From Mycolicibacterium peregrinum (GTDB lineage Bacteria > Actinomycetota > Actinomycetes > Mycobacteriales > Mycobacteriaceae), in the NCBI RefSeq assembly GCF_001665785.1, contig NZ_LZSO01000034.1, forward strand, positions 117,489 through 181,488: a stretch of DNA of 64,000 nt, written 5' to 3'. Positions 17,534 to 25,440 of the stretch are shown here, piece after piece; the first letter of the stretch is position 1, and the number at the start of each line of letters is the position of its first letter. Both the position numbers and the translations under genes were made by a program. Under the pieces are notes generated by a model. It was given only the letters and a program-made list of their open reading frames with translations. It made no database searches and had not been told where the DNA came from.

Positions 17534-18378
17534 CGTTGACCGCGATGGCCGACGCCACCAGTCCGGCCGAACCGAAAGTCGTCAAAGGCTCACCACGATG
17601 GGGTGACTGGGCACTGCGGATCGTCGCCGGCCTGGTGTTGCTGTACCTGTTCCTGCCGATCTTCGTGATCGTGTTGTTCTCGTTCAACAGGCCGGCAGGC
17701 AAGTTCAACTACACCTGGCAGGGATTCACGCTCGACAACTGGGCGCACCCGTTCAAGTACCCGGCGCTGACCGACGCCCTCAAGCTGAGCTTGAATGTCG
17801 CAGCGGTATCCACCGCCATCGCGCTGGTGCTCGGCACCCTGGTCGCCATCGCCCTTGTGCGCCAACGCTTCCGTGGCCACAAGGCGGTCGATACGTTCCT
17901 GGTGCTCCCGCTGACTGCGCCCGAGGTCGTGATGGGCGCCTCCCTGCTGACCCTGTTCCTCGACCTCGGCTGGGCTGCGGGCTACACCACGATCCTCGTC
18001 GCCCATGTCGCATTCGAGGTCAGCTTCATCGCCATGACGGTGCGGGCCAGAGTCCGCGGGTTCGACTGGACACTCGAGGATGCGTCAATGGACCTCGGCG
18101 CCAGCCCGACCAGGACGTTCTTCAGAGTGACTCTGCCGCTGATAGTTCCGGGCATTGTCGCCGCGGCAATGCTGTCGTTCGCACTCTCGCTCGACGACTT
18201 CATCATCACCTACTTCGTCAGCGGCTCCACCGTCACGTATCCGCTGTACGTCAATGCGGCGGTCAAGGCTGCGGTGCCGCCGCAGATCAACGTGCTGGCC
18301 ACGGCCATCCTGGTGATCAGCCTGCTGCTGCTTATGGCCGGAACGCTGTACCGGCGTAAGAGGATCGACGTCTCCTGA
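17530..18378 (+). CDS. potC: Polyamine-type ABC transporter permease 2
   Basis: 282 residues, starting in an ATGA overlap with potB. It has six helices. The EAA loop is LEDASMDLGASPTRTFFRVTLP, with the conserved Gly before SP. The end RRKRIDVS lies in the cytoplasm. With PotB it forms the channel of the importer. The stop codon (18376-18378) directly abuts the stop of the convergent DUF385 gene (18379-18381), forming TGATCA with no room for a terminator between them. Confidence 0.88.
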   Translation: MTLTAMADATSPAEPKVVKGSPRWGDWALRIVAGLVLLYLFLPIFVIVLFSFNRPAGKFNYTWQGFTLDNWAHPFKYPALTDALKLSLNVAAVSTAIALVLGTLVAIALVRQRFRGHKAVDTFLVLPLTAPEVVMGASLLTLFLDLGWAAGYTTILVAHVAFEVSFIAMTVRARVRGFDWTLEDASMDLGASPTRTFFRVTLPLIVPGIVAAAMLSFALSLDDFIITYFVSGSTVTYPLYVNAAVKAAVPPQINVLATAILVISLLLLMAGTLYRRKRIDVS

Positions 18379-18738
18379 TCAGGAGGCGTCGAGCTGCACT
18401 GTGACGGCCACCTTGCCCCGGCCGTCACGGTGGGCGACCGCGTGCCCTGTGCGGTCCCTGCCGTCCAGGTTCCGCAAGGTGAGCGGTCCCCCCTCACCGA
18501 GGAAGTTGCGCCACCAGTTCTTGCTGTCCGGCGCCATCACGTGGATCGTTACCTCATCACCGTCCCGCTTCACCGAAACCGGGGTTTCGAACCACTGGCC
18601 CGACCGCCGCCCGGTGTAACCGATCACCACCACACCGTGACCGATCCATCGGCCGAGCACCGGTACCCGGGTCAGGCCCACCGCTGCCGCGTTGAACCAC
18701 CGCGAGACCGGGGAATTGAAGACTCCACCACGTGCCAT
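18379..18738 (-). CDS. DUF385 / deazaflavin (F420)-dependent nitroreductase-family protein
   Basis: 119 residues from ATG 18738 (MARGGVFNSPVSRWF). The split-barrel features of the mycobacterial DUF385 family are visible: GHGVVVIGYTGRRSGQWFET, then a strand VTIHVMAPDSKNWWRNFL and LTLRNLDGR. Members use F420 or other flavins, or bind quinones. This one lacks any extra domain and is short. The gene is convergent with potC, with no bases between the two stops. The reaction is not predictable from sequence. Confidence 0.7.
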   Translation of the reverse strand: MARGGVFNSPVSRWFNAAAVGLTRVPVLGRWIGHGVVVIGYTGRRSGQWFETPVSVKRDGDEVTIHVMAPDSKNWWRNFLGEGGPLTLRNLDGRDRTGHAVAHRDGRGKVAVTVQLDAS

Positions 18739-18757
18739 TGGCGCCAGCGTAGCCGGA

Positions 18758-19630
18758 TCAACCGATCTCGGCAGGGACCGGTGTGGCGCGCGCACCCGTG
18801 CGAGCTGCCCCGATTCCCGCCGCCACCACCAGGCAGATACCGATCACCGCCGCCGCGGCCGGAGTCTGATGGAGCAGAACGAAACCGACCAGCATCGCGA
18901 AGGCGGGCTCCAACGCCATCAGCGTCCCGAACGCCGCCGTGCTCAGATACCGCAACGCGGACATCTCGAGGGCGAACGGAACCACCGGCAGCAGGATCGC
19001 CAGCCCCACACCGATCAGCAGCAACTGCGGGGTCAGCTGGGGAAATACCGACGGCCCGACCACCGCGCTGCCGACCAGGCCGGCCACCGGCATCGACACC
19101 CCCAATCCCTTGATACCGGCTACCTCATCGCCGACCCGTTGCGTAAGCAGGATGTAGCAGGCCCAGCACAGTGCGGCGCTCAGGGCGTAGAGCACACCGA
19201 CGAGGTCGACGTCGCCCGTCCACGGCTCGGTGAGCAGGACCACGCCGGCAGCCGCCAGCCCGGGCCACAGGATCCGATTGCGGCCTTTCCCGTGTGCGAC
19301 GGCCACCCCGAGCGGCCCGAGGAATTCCAGCGCGCTTGCCGTGCCGAGCGGGATCCGGGACAGGGCCGCCATGAAGAGCATCGTCACCCCGGCGGTGACC
19401 ACGCCGAGTGCGACGCAGGTCCAGAATGCCGATCTCGTGAACGCCGAGGGGCGTGGTCGCACGATGACGAGCATCAGGACGCCCGCCCACGCCAGGCGAA
19501 GCCATGCGGCACCCTCGGCGCCGATGTCATCGATCAGGCCGACGGCAACCGCCAGCCCGATCTGTACGCAGAGCATGGAGGCCATGGCCATCAGCGCGCC
19601 GGTGCGCGCCGGATGTCCGGTTTTGCTCAC
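18758..19630 (-). CDS. EamA/DMT-superfamily transporter (RhtA-like)
   Basis: 290 residues with ten predicted helices in two EamA repeats. GLIDDIGAEGAAWLRLAWAG is the usual first-repeat motif, and ALSRIPLGTASALEFLGPLG and LRYLSTAAFGTLMALEPAFA are strongly RhtA-like (threonine/homoserine exporter). It should export small metabolites from the cell. Its start overlaps the TetR gene's stop by four bases, so the two are translated together. The TetR protein probably controls it as well as the divergent Rieske operon. Confidence 0.8.
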   Translation of the reverse strand: MSKTGHPARTGALMAMASMLCVQIGLAVAVGLIDDIGAEGAAWLRLAWAGVLMLVIVRPRPSAFTRSAFWTCVALGVVTAGVTMLFMAALSRIPLGTASALEFLGPLGVAVAHGKGRNRILWPGLAAAGVVLLTEPWTGDVDLVGVLYALSAALCWACYILLTQRVGDEVAGIKGLGVSMPVAGLVGSAVVGPSVFPQLTPQLLLIGVGLAILLPVVPFALEMSALRYLSTAAFGTLMALEPAFAMLVGFVLLHQTPAAAAVIGICLVVAAGIGAARTGARATPVPAEIG

Positions 19631-20244
19631 AAGTCGTTCCCCTTGAGGACAACGATATTGGCCAGAACCATGCGAAGGAACGGGCGGTAGACCGCCTGGT
19701 CGTCCACAAGGCTGTTGAGCGTGACGCCGTCGTTGGCGGCCAGGATGACCCGCGCCAGGTCCGGCGCCGGGATGCTCAGATGGCCGCCCAGGCGGGCGGC
19801 GCCCTTGGAGATGTAGTCGGCCAGCGCGCGGACCGTCTCCTCACGCTGCGCAGCCACGCGCTCGCGCGCCTCGGGGTTACGCAGCAGGAACAGCGTGTAC
19901 TCGGATCCGAGGACAGCACGGTCGGGCCCCTCGGCGGCCACCAGATCCCGCCAGCGGTCGCCGAGTTCGTCGGCGTCGAGATCCTCGAGCGCGTGGAACG
20001 TTTCGATGACGTCGGCGAATCCATCGAGGAATTGCTGGCGCTGACGTTCGATCACCGCGAGGAACAATTCGGCCTTACTGCCGAAGTGGGAGTAGATGGC
20101 ACCCCGGGTGTATCCCCCGACTTCGGCGATGTCTTCGAGTGCTGCGCCGTCAAACCCTTTGCGCGCGAACACCTCTTCGGCAGCATCCAGCAGGACGTTG
20201 CGCGTGTGTTCCAAGCGGCGTTGCTTCGTCCAGCGTTCGGCCAT
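19627..20244 (-). CDS. TetR/AcrR-family transcriptional regulator
   Basis: 205 residues. The N-terminal DNA-binding domain is clear: RNVLLDAAEEVFARKGFDGA, ALEDIAEVGGYTRGAIYSHF, GSKAELFLAVIE. The helical C-terminal ligand domain is divergent. It is transcribed away from the Rieske oxygenase, with 200 bases between them. That gap holds a near-palindrome over the oxygenase -10 box, closely matching one at 4920-4933. I infer that it represses its own operon, the Rieske pair and the NTF2-like gene at 5006. The inducer is unknown. Confidence 0.85.
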   Translation of the reverse strand: MAERWTKQRRLEHTRNVLLDAAEEVFARKGFDGAALEDIAEVGGYTRGAIYSHFGSKAELFLAVIERQRQQFLDGFADVIETFHALEDLDADELGDRWRDLVAAEGPDRAVLGSEYTLFLLRNPEARERVAAQREETVRALADYISKGAARLGGHLSIPAPDLARVILAANDGVTLNSLVDDQAVYRPFLRMVLANIVVLKGNDL

Positions 20245-20337
20245 GACCCCATCCTGTCAAACGTTAGCCAGCGGGTGTGCCGGTGTCTGCCTGCCGCGGC
20301 GACCACTCGCTGCGGCTCGGTCCATGAATATTCATTC

Positions 20338-20365
20338 TTGTATCGCAGATACGTCGATGTATAGT
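20338..20365 (+). promoter_or_regulatory. Promoter and operator of the Rieske operon, twin of 4909-4936
   Basis: TTGTAT (20338-20343) and TATAGT (20360-20365) are spaced 16 bases apart, exactly as at 4909-4936. The near-palindrome ATACGTCGATGTAT (20349-20362) overlaps the -10. Aligned over 16 bases from GATAC to TGTATA, the two sites agree at 12 positions, and ATTCAT precedes both -35 boxes. GTATCGCAGATAC (20340-20352) is a second, perfect overlapping palindrome. Confidence 0.7.
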
Positions 20366-20444
20366 AGTGATCGCAGTCACAGGCGGGGATGTCCCGTTCT
20401 CCCACCACGCTCGCAGCCCCGATACCGAATGAGGAGGTCAACCC

Positions 20445-21797
20445 GTGCAGACAGCACGCACCGGCAATTGGGTCGACACCGCCACCAAGCTGGACGACAT
20501 CGCACCCGATGCCTATCGGATGCAGATTCCCACCAGTCGCTATGTCGCGCCGGAATTCGTTGCCCAGGAGCGTGATTCGATCTGGACGAAGGTGTGGCAG
20601 GTGGTCGGCCGGGTCGACGAGTTGACCAACGCCGGCGATTGGAAGCAGTACCAGATCTTTGATCAGTCCTACCTCGTGGTGCGCGGTAAGGACGAGCGGC
20701 TTCGCGCATTTGTCAACGCCTGCAGACACCGCGGCAACGTGCTGTGCCGCGAGGCCCGCGGGAATGCCAAGCGCGGCTTCCTCTGCCAATACCACCTGTG
20801 GTCGTATGACCTCGACGGCCGACTCAAGGGCATGCTGCGGGAGGCGCTGGCCGGGCCGATCGACAAAGACACCCACGGCCTCATCGAGGTCTCGGTGGGA
20901 ACCTTCGCCGGGTTCATCTTCCTCAACCCCGATCCGAATGCCGGACCTCTCGCGGACTTCATCGGCGAGGAGGTCGCGACGATGCTGGCGCCGTATCACC
21001 TCGACGAGATGGTGACGGTGATGGACGTGACCGAGGCCATCGACTGCAACTGGAAGGTCGTCCTCGACGCCTTCCAGGAGGGCTACCACATCGACGGCAT
21101 CCACCCGCAGTTGCTGCGGGTGATCAACATCGACCCCGCGACGAGCCGGTACCGGTTCTTCGAGCAGCACAGCGTGTCGATGGCACCGTTCGATGTCGTC
21201 GGAGCGACGCCGGAGCAGCAGGTCGACGGCATCATGGATCTACCCGAGACCTTCCCGTCGACGGTTGCGGTGCTCCCCCGGTTCCAGGAGCTTGTCGCCG
21301 AGTACCGCGCCGATGATGGCTCGTTGAACTTCCCCGACGGCATCACCGCCCGCACACTGCTGCAGCGGGCAACGCGAGACACCCTGACCGGCATGGGACT
21401 TGACGTCAGCGAGCTGACCGACGCCCAGATGAGCGACAACCACGGCTGGGTGTGGTTCCCCAATTTCTTCATGACGATCCGGGCCGGGGAGGCCACGATC
21501 ATCATGTCGCTCCCGCATCCCGACGGTGACCCCAACCGCTGCATCTGGCATGTGGCCAGCTATATGTGGCTGCCCGACGAGATGAAAGCCGCGTTCACCG
21601 CGGAACCCATCGTCGTCGACCAGGCGGGCAGCTACAAGTATTTCGAAGCGCTGCAACAGGATTACGAGCAGATGCCACGTCAGCAGATCGGGTTGCGCAA
21701 CACCGCCCTGAAGCACATGGCGTTGGTCAAGGAAGAAGTCGTCATCGCGCACTTCCATTCGGTCATCGACAAGTATCTGGCAGCAGCCGGCTCCTGA
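20445..21797 (+). CDS. Rieske non-haem iron oxygenase, alpha subunit
   Basis: 450 residues from GTG 20445, with AGGAGG eight bases upstream. The Rieske [2Fe-2S] ligands are C-x-H in NACRHRGNVLC and C-x2-H in FLCQYHLWSY. The catalytic domain has the two iron-binding His in QEGYHIDGIH and the third ligand, an Asp, in QQDYEQMPRQQ. The enzyme should hydroxylate or dihydroxylate an aromatic or related substrate using electrons from a separate reductase. None is encoded here, so the electron donor must lie elsewhere. The NTF2-like gene 43 bases downstream may be its beta subunit. Confidence 0.88.
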   Translation: MQTARTGNWVDTATKLDDIAPDAYRMQIPTSRYVAPEFVAQERDSIWTKVWQVVGRVDELTNAGDWKQYQIFDQSYLVVRGKDERLRAFVNACRHRGNVLCREARGNAKRGFLCQYHLWSYDLDGRLKGMLREALAGPIDKDTHGLIEVSVGTFAGFIFLNPDPNAGPLADFIGEEVATMLAPYHLDEMVTVMDVTEAIDCNWKVVLDAFQEGYHIDGIHPQLLRVINIDPATSRYRFFEQHSVSMAPFDVVGATPEQQVDGIMDLPETFPSTVAVLPRFQELVAEYRADDGSLNFPDGITARTLLQRATRDTLTGMGLDVSELTDAQMSDNHGWVWFPNFFMTIRAGEATIIMSLPHPDGDPNRCIWHVASYMWLPDEMKAAFTAEPIVVDQAGSYKYFEALQQDYEQMPRQQIGLRNTALKHMALVKEEVVIAHFHSVIDKYLAAAGS

Positions 21798-21840
21798 CAC
21801 GTCCCATCGCCCATCCGACCACAGAACAGGAACGTCACCG

Positions 21841-22305
21841 TTGAAAGATGTCAGCGAAGTTGTCGACGACTACACCGGCCGACGCCGCACCGTGGTGCAG
21901 TATGCGGTCACCACCAAGCAATTGGTGGGCGCCGCCAAACAACCCGGCTTCGGGTCCGAAGGGTGGGCCCCGCTGGCCGCCTTGGTCGCCGTCGATGAGT
22001 TCGAACGCGTCGGCAATTTCAAGGAGGTCATGAACTGGGAGCAGTACATCGACTTCATGACGAACTGGGCCGCCGCTTCGGAGTGGGACGGCTTGTTCAA
22101 GCGTGTCAGCGAAGTCGACGGCGTCGTGTTCCTCGAACTCGAGGAACACACCAAGATGGGCGACTTCGAGTCAGTGGTCAACTCGATCTCGGTGTACGAG
22201 TTCACCGCCGACGACAGGATCCGCCACATCGACCTCTACCTGCAGATGGCGTTGCCGAACACAGACATGCTGACCAGCTATGAGGGCGTGGCGATCTCGG
22301 AGTGA
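21841..22305 (+). CDS. NTF2/SnoaL-like protein, candidate oxygenase beta subunit
   Basis: 154 residues from TTG 21841, preceded by AGGAACG; the nearest ATG is out of frame. The pattern is alpha helices then beta sheet: ALVAVDEFERVGNFKEVMNW, then VFLELEEHTKMGDFESVVNS and ISVYEFTADDRIRHIDLYLQ. This is typical of the SnoaL-like NTF2 fold. Because it directly follows the Rieske alpha subunit, I infer a structural beta-subunit-like role or a following isomerase or hydratase step. It is not closely similar by eye to the NTF2-like protein at 5006. Confidence 0.65.
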   Translation: MKDVSEVVDDYTGRRRTVVQYAVTTKQLVGAAKQPGFGSEGWAPLAALVAVDEFERVGNFKEVMNWEQYIDFMTNWAAASEWDGLFKRVSEVDGVVFLELEEHTKMGDFESVVNSISVYEFTADDRIRHIDLYLQMALPNTDMLTSYEGVAISE

Positions 22306-22362
22306 CGGTGAAGTTCGCCCGGTGCTCACGGTCCTGACACCTTCCGATGCCACCGTGTCCAT

Positions 22363-22830
22363 GTGCGGAGCGAACCGCGCCGGGTTTCGCCGGCCGAGCG
22401 ATTCCACCAGATGTGTGTCGTGGTGGTGCGGGCTCTGCCTGCGCCACTGAATTCTCTTGTGGCTCCGACTTTCCTCGGTTTCGCGTTGATCAACACCTTT
22501 ACTTTCGGGGTCGACCTGACGATCCTGACACTCCTGCACGGCGGGTTCCGGGCGCCGCTTCCTGTCGCGGTGACGGTCGGATACGCCGCGGCGTTCGGCC
22601 TGGCCTACTACCTGAACCGGACCTTGAACTTTCGCTCGCACGCGGCGGTCGGTCCTCAGCTGACGGTGTACGTGGTCGTAGTCGTGATCAACTACCTGGC
22701 GTTCATCCTGGGCGTGTCCAGTGGGCTGGCGGCGGTGGGGGTCGAGTACCACCTGGCCAGGATCGTCGCCGGAGGATGCGAGGCGGTGTTCATCTACAGC
22801 GCCATGCGATGGGTGGTGTTCCGGCGCTGA
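22363..22830 (+). CDS. GtrA-family membrane protein
   Basis: 155 residues from GTG 22363; ATG 22411 (MCVVVVRALPAPLNS) is an alternative start. Four helices match GtrA: FLGFALINTFTFGVDLTILT, AVTVGYAAAFGLAYYLNRTL with the conserved Asn-Arg, then VYVVVVVINYLAFILG and a last helix ending MRWVVFRR. GtrA proteins are thought to flip polyprenyl-linked sugars for cell-envelope glycan decoration. No glycosyltransferase gene is adjacent here, so the partner must be elsewhere. Confidence 0.75.
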   Translation: MRSEPRRVSPAERFHQMCVVVVRALPAPLNSLVAPTFLGFALINTFTFGVDLTILTLLHGGFRAPLPVAVTVGYAAAFGLAYYLNRTLNFRSHAAVGPQLTVYVVVVVINYLAFILGVSSGLAAVGVEYHLARIVAGGCEAVFIYSAMRWVVFRR

Positions 22831-22855
22831 ACCGCGACTCCGCAGCGCGGGCGGT

Positions 22856-24073
22856 TCAGAAATATCCGCTGCCCGGCAGACGGGTGCCCCGCACGTGTAG
22901 AGCACCGAGCGCCTGCGCCTTGTATGACGCCGGGTTGTGGGAGGCCAGCGTGCGGATGTTGCGCCAATGCCGGTCGAGCAAGTACGCCTGCCGTACCACC
23001 GAGGCCCCGCCGACATCGAAGATCTGCGATGCGGCCTTCTGCGACAGAGCGTCGACGACGATCTTGGCCGCGGCGGCCTGTGCGGACGCCTCGTGGGCGA
23101 GCTCGAGACCCGGATCGGTCCCCGCGATGTCGGCTTCGAAGGCCGTCGCGAGCGCGTCGGCGGCGGCCAGCACCGTCGCCTGTCCGGCATAGGCCGCGGC
23201 CGCGATCTCACCGATCTCGCGCTGCAGCAGCGGGTCATCGGCGGCCGTCGGGTTCGGCGCCCAGGCGAAGCTTCGGGGCCGTTGCCGGACGTGCGCGACC
23301 GCGTCATTGCGAAGTGCGTGCAACACACCGACCTCCAGCGCGGTCACGTAGAGCTGGAAGAACGCGCCGGAGAGGTACAGCGACTGCTCCTCGTCGTCGG
23401 CGTTCGGTGGAGCGAACTCCAGCACCTCATCGGCCGATACCGCGATGTCCTCGAACGTCGCGGTGCCGGTCCCGGTGGCACGCTGGCCCATGCCGTCCCA
23501 GTCGTCGATCACTGTGAAGCCGGGCCGGTCGGTGGGAATGAGGGCGATCACCGACGCGCCCTCCGGATTGCTGGCCAGCACCTCGGCGTAGTCCGCGTAC
23601 AGGGTGCCGGTGGTGAAGAACTTCCGTCCGTTGAGTCGGTACCCATCACCGTCCCGGGTGAGTTTGGTCTGCCAGGTGAATCCGCCGGCCGGACTGGAGC
23701 CCAGTTCGGTCGACGCGTTGCCCACGATGGCTCCGGACAGAGCCAGCTCCGTCACCCGGCGACGCTGCTCGGCGTCGAGTCGCAGCCGCTCCTCCACATG
23801 TGAGAAATGCCCGCGCAGGATGTGGGCGACGTTCACGTCGGCAGTGGCCAGTTCGATCACCAGAGCGAACAGTTGCCGCAGTGTCGCCCCGCCGCCACCG
23901 TCGACACTGGGAACCCGCAGGGCCCCCAGACGCTCGGCCCGGATGAGTTCGATTGCGGCGAAGGGTCGTTCGCCCGTGCGCTCACGCTCGAGTGCACCTT
24001 CGCCGATCGCGGCGATCAGCTTGGTCAGCCGCTCGGATCCGTACGTGACGGGCTGAGCAGTGGTCGATGTCAT
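22856..24073 (-). CDS. Acyl-CoA-dehydrogenase-fold flavin monooxygenase, DszC/SfnB-like
   Basis: 405 residues from ATG 24073 (MTSTTAQPVTYGSERL). Motifs of the acyl-CoA dehydrogenase fold are visible: VGNASTELGSSPAG, YRLNGRKFFTTGTLYADYAE and QIFDVGGASVVRQAYLLDRH, followed by HWRNIRTLASHNP. The catalytic Glu of true dehydrogenases is not evident. The pattern is that of FMN-dependent monooxygenases such as DszC or SfnB, which oxidise organosulfur compounds with reduced flavin. Its start overlaps the stop of the LLM monooxygenase by four bases. Together with the ABC importer this suggests uptake and desulfurisation of an organic sulfur source. Confidence 0.75.
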   Translation of the reverse strand: MTSTTAQPVTYGSERLTKLIAAIGEGALERERTGERPFAAIELIRAERLGALRVPSVDGGGGATLRQLFALVIELATADVNVAHILRGHFSHVEERLRLDAEQRRRVTELALSGAIVGNASTELGSSPAGGFTWQTKLTRDGDGYRLNGRKFFTTGTLYADYAEVLASNPEGASVIALIPTDRPGFTVIDDWDGMGQRATGTGTATFEDIAVSADEVLEFAPPNADDEEQSLYLSGAFFQLYVTALEVGVLHALRNDAVAHVRQRPRSFAWAPNPTAADDPLLQREIGEIAAAAYAGQATVLAAADALATAFEADIAGTDPGLELAHEASAQAAAAKIVVDALSQKAASQIFDVGGASVVRQAYLLDRHWRNIRTLASHNPASYKAQALGALHVRGTRLPGSGYF

Positions 24074-25440
24074 CGGAGTGCCTCCTGGTTGGCGTGGCGG
24101 TAGCGGGCAGCGCGGTGGGTTTCGGGCAGTCGGGCACCGCGCCCGAACAGCTTGTGGCGCAGGGTTCCCTCGTCGTACGACGTCTTGTACACGCCGCGAC
24201 GCTGCAACTCCGGCACCACGTGATCGACGAAGTCGACGAAAGACCCCGGGGTGATCACATTGGTCAGGTTGAATCCGTCGACATCGGTTTCCTCCACCCA
24301 TTCCTGCAACTCGTCGGCCACCTGGCTCGGCGAGCCGACGGTGAATCCGCCCTCGGCGTCGATGGCTTTCGCGTCGATGAAGTCGCGGAGAGTCCACTGC
24401 CCCTGGCCGAACATCTCCACCGAGGACTTCAGGAACTCGTTGTCGGTGACCGCGACCGGATCGTCGAGATCGAAGCGGGACAGGTCGGTCCCCAGCCAGC
24501 CGGACCACAGGGCCAGCGCCCCTTCGGGGTCGGTGTAGCGGCGGAACTCGTCATAGCGGGCCTGTGCGGCCTGTTCAGTCGCTCCGGTCACCACCACGTG
24601 GCCGTTGACGATCTTCACGTCATAGGGGTCGCGTCCGGCGGCTGCGGCACGGGCCCTGATGTCAGCGACTGCCTCGCGCAAGATCTCCTTGGTGGGTGCG
24701 CCGATGAAGATCACCTCGGCGTTCTCGGCTCCGAACTGCCGACCCCGGCTCGACGCCCCGGCCTGATACAACACCGGCGTGCGCTGCAGCGATGGCTCGC
24801 ACAGGTGGATACCGGGAACGCGAAAATGTCTGCCCTCATGGGAAATCGGGTGGACCTTGGCCGGGTCGGCGTAGTGGGGGCGGTCCGGTGCGACACCGAC
24901 CGCGTCGTCCTCCCACGAGCCCTCCCACAGCTTGTACAGCACCTCGGTGTACTCGTCGGCGATGTCGTAGCGGTCCGCGTGCGGGGTGATGGTGTCCAGG
25001 CCGTGGTTCTGCGCGGCGCTCTCCAGATACCCGGTGACGATGTTCCACCCCACCCTGCCCTTCGTGAGGTGGTCCAGGGTGGACATTCGGCGGGCGAACG
25101 AATACGGGTGCTCGAACGAAGTGGCGGCGGTGACGCCGAAGCCGAGGTGCTTTGTCACAGTGGCCATTGCGGGCACCACCAGCAGCGGATCGTTCACCGG
25201 CACCTGGGCACCCGAGCGCAGGGCCGCCGCCGGGCCACCCCCATACACGTCGTATATCCCGAGCACGTCGGCAATGAACAGGCCGTCGAACAGTCCTCGC
25301 TCGAGCACCTTGGCCAGGTCCAGCCAATAGTCGATGTCCTTGTAGCGCACCGCCTGCGACTCGGGGTGGCGCCAGGTGCCTGCCACGATGTGGGCGACAC
25401 AGTTCATGTCGAACGCGTTGAGCACAATCTGTCGGCTCAC
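24070..25440 (-). CDS. LLM-class flavin-dependent monooxygenase (NtaA/SnaA/DszA family)
   Basis: 456 residues. Family blocks are RYKDIDYWLDLAKVLERGLF, FIADVLGIYDVYGG, GFGVTAATSFEHPYSFARRM, HLTKGRVGWNIVTGYLESAA and LYQAGASSRGRQFGAENAEV. These are the luciferase-like TIM-barrel signatures of the NtaA/DszA group, which use FMNH2 and O2 to cleave C-S or C-N bonds. The gene overlaps its neighbours on both sides by four bases, so the whole row is one operon. The substrate is unknown; sulfone or sulfonate-type compounds fit best with the DszC-like partner. Confidence 0.85.
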   Translation of the reverse strand: MSRQIVLNAFDMNCVAHIVAGTWRHPESQAVRYKDIDYWLDLAKVLERGLFDGLFIADVLGIYDVYGGGPAAALRSGAQVPVNDPLLVVPAMATVTKHLGFGVTAATSFEHPYSFARRMSTLDHLTKGRVGWNIVTGYLESAAQNHGLDTITPHADRYDIADEYTEVLYKLWEGSWEDDAVGVAPDRPHYADPAKVHPISHEGRHFRVPGIHLCEPSLQRTPVLYQAGASSRGRQFGAENAEVIFIGAPTKEILREAVADIRARAAAAGRDPYDVKIVNGHVVVTGATEQAAQARYDEFRRYTDPEGALALWSGWLGTDLSRFDLDDPVAVTDNEFLKSSVEMFGQGQWTLRDFIDAKAIDAEGGFTVGSPSQVADELQEWVEETDVDGFNLTNVITPGSFVDFVDHVVPELQRRGVYKTSYDEGTLRHKLFGRGARLPETHRAARYRHANQEALR

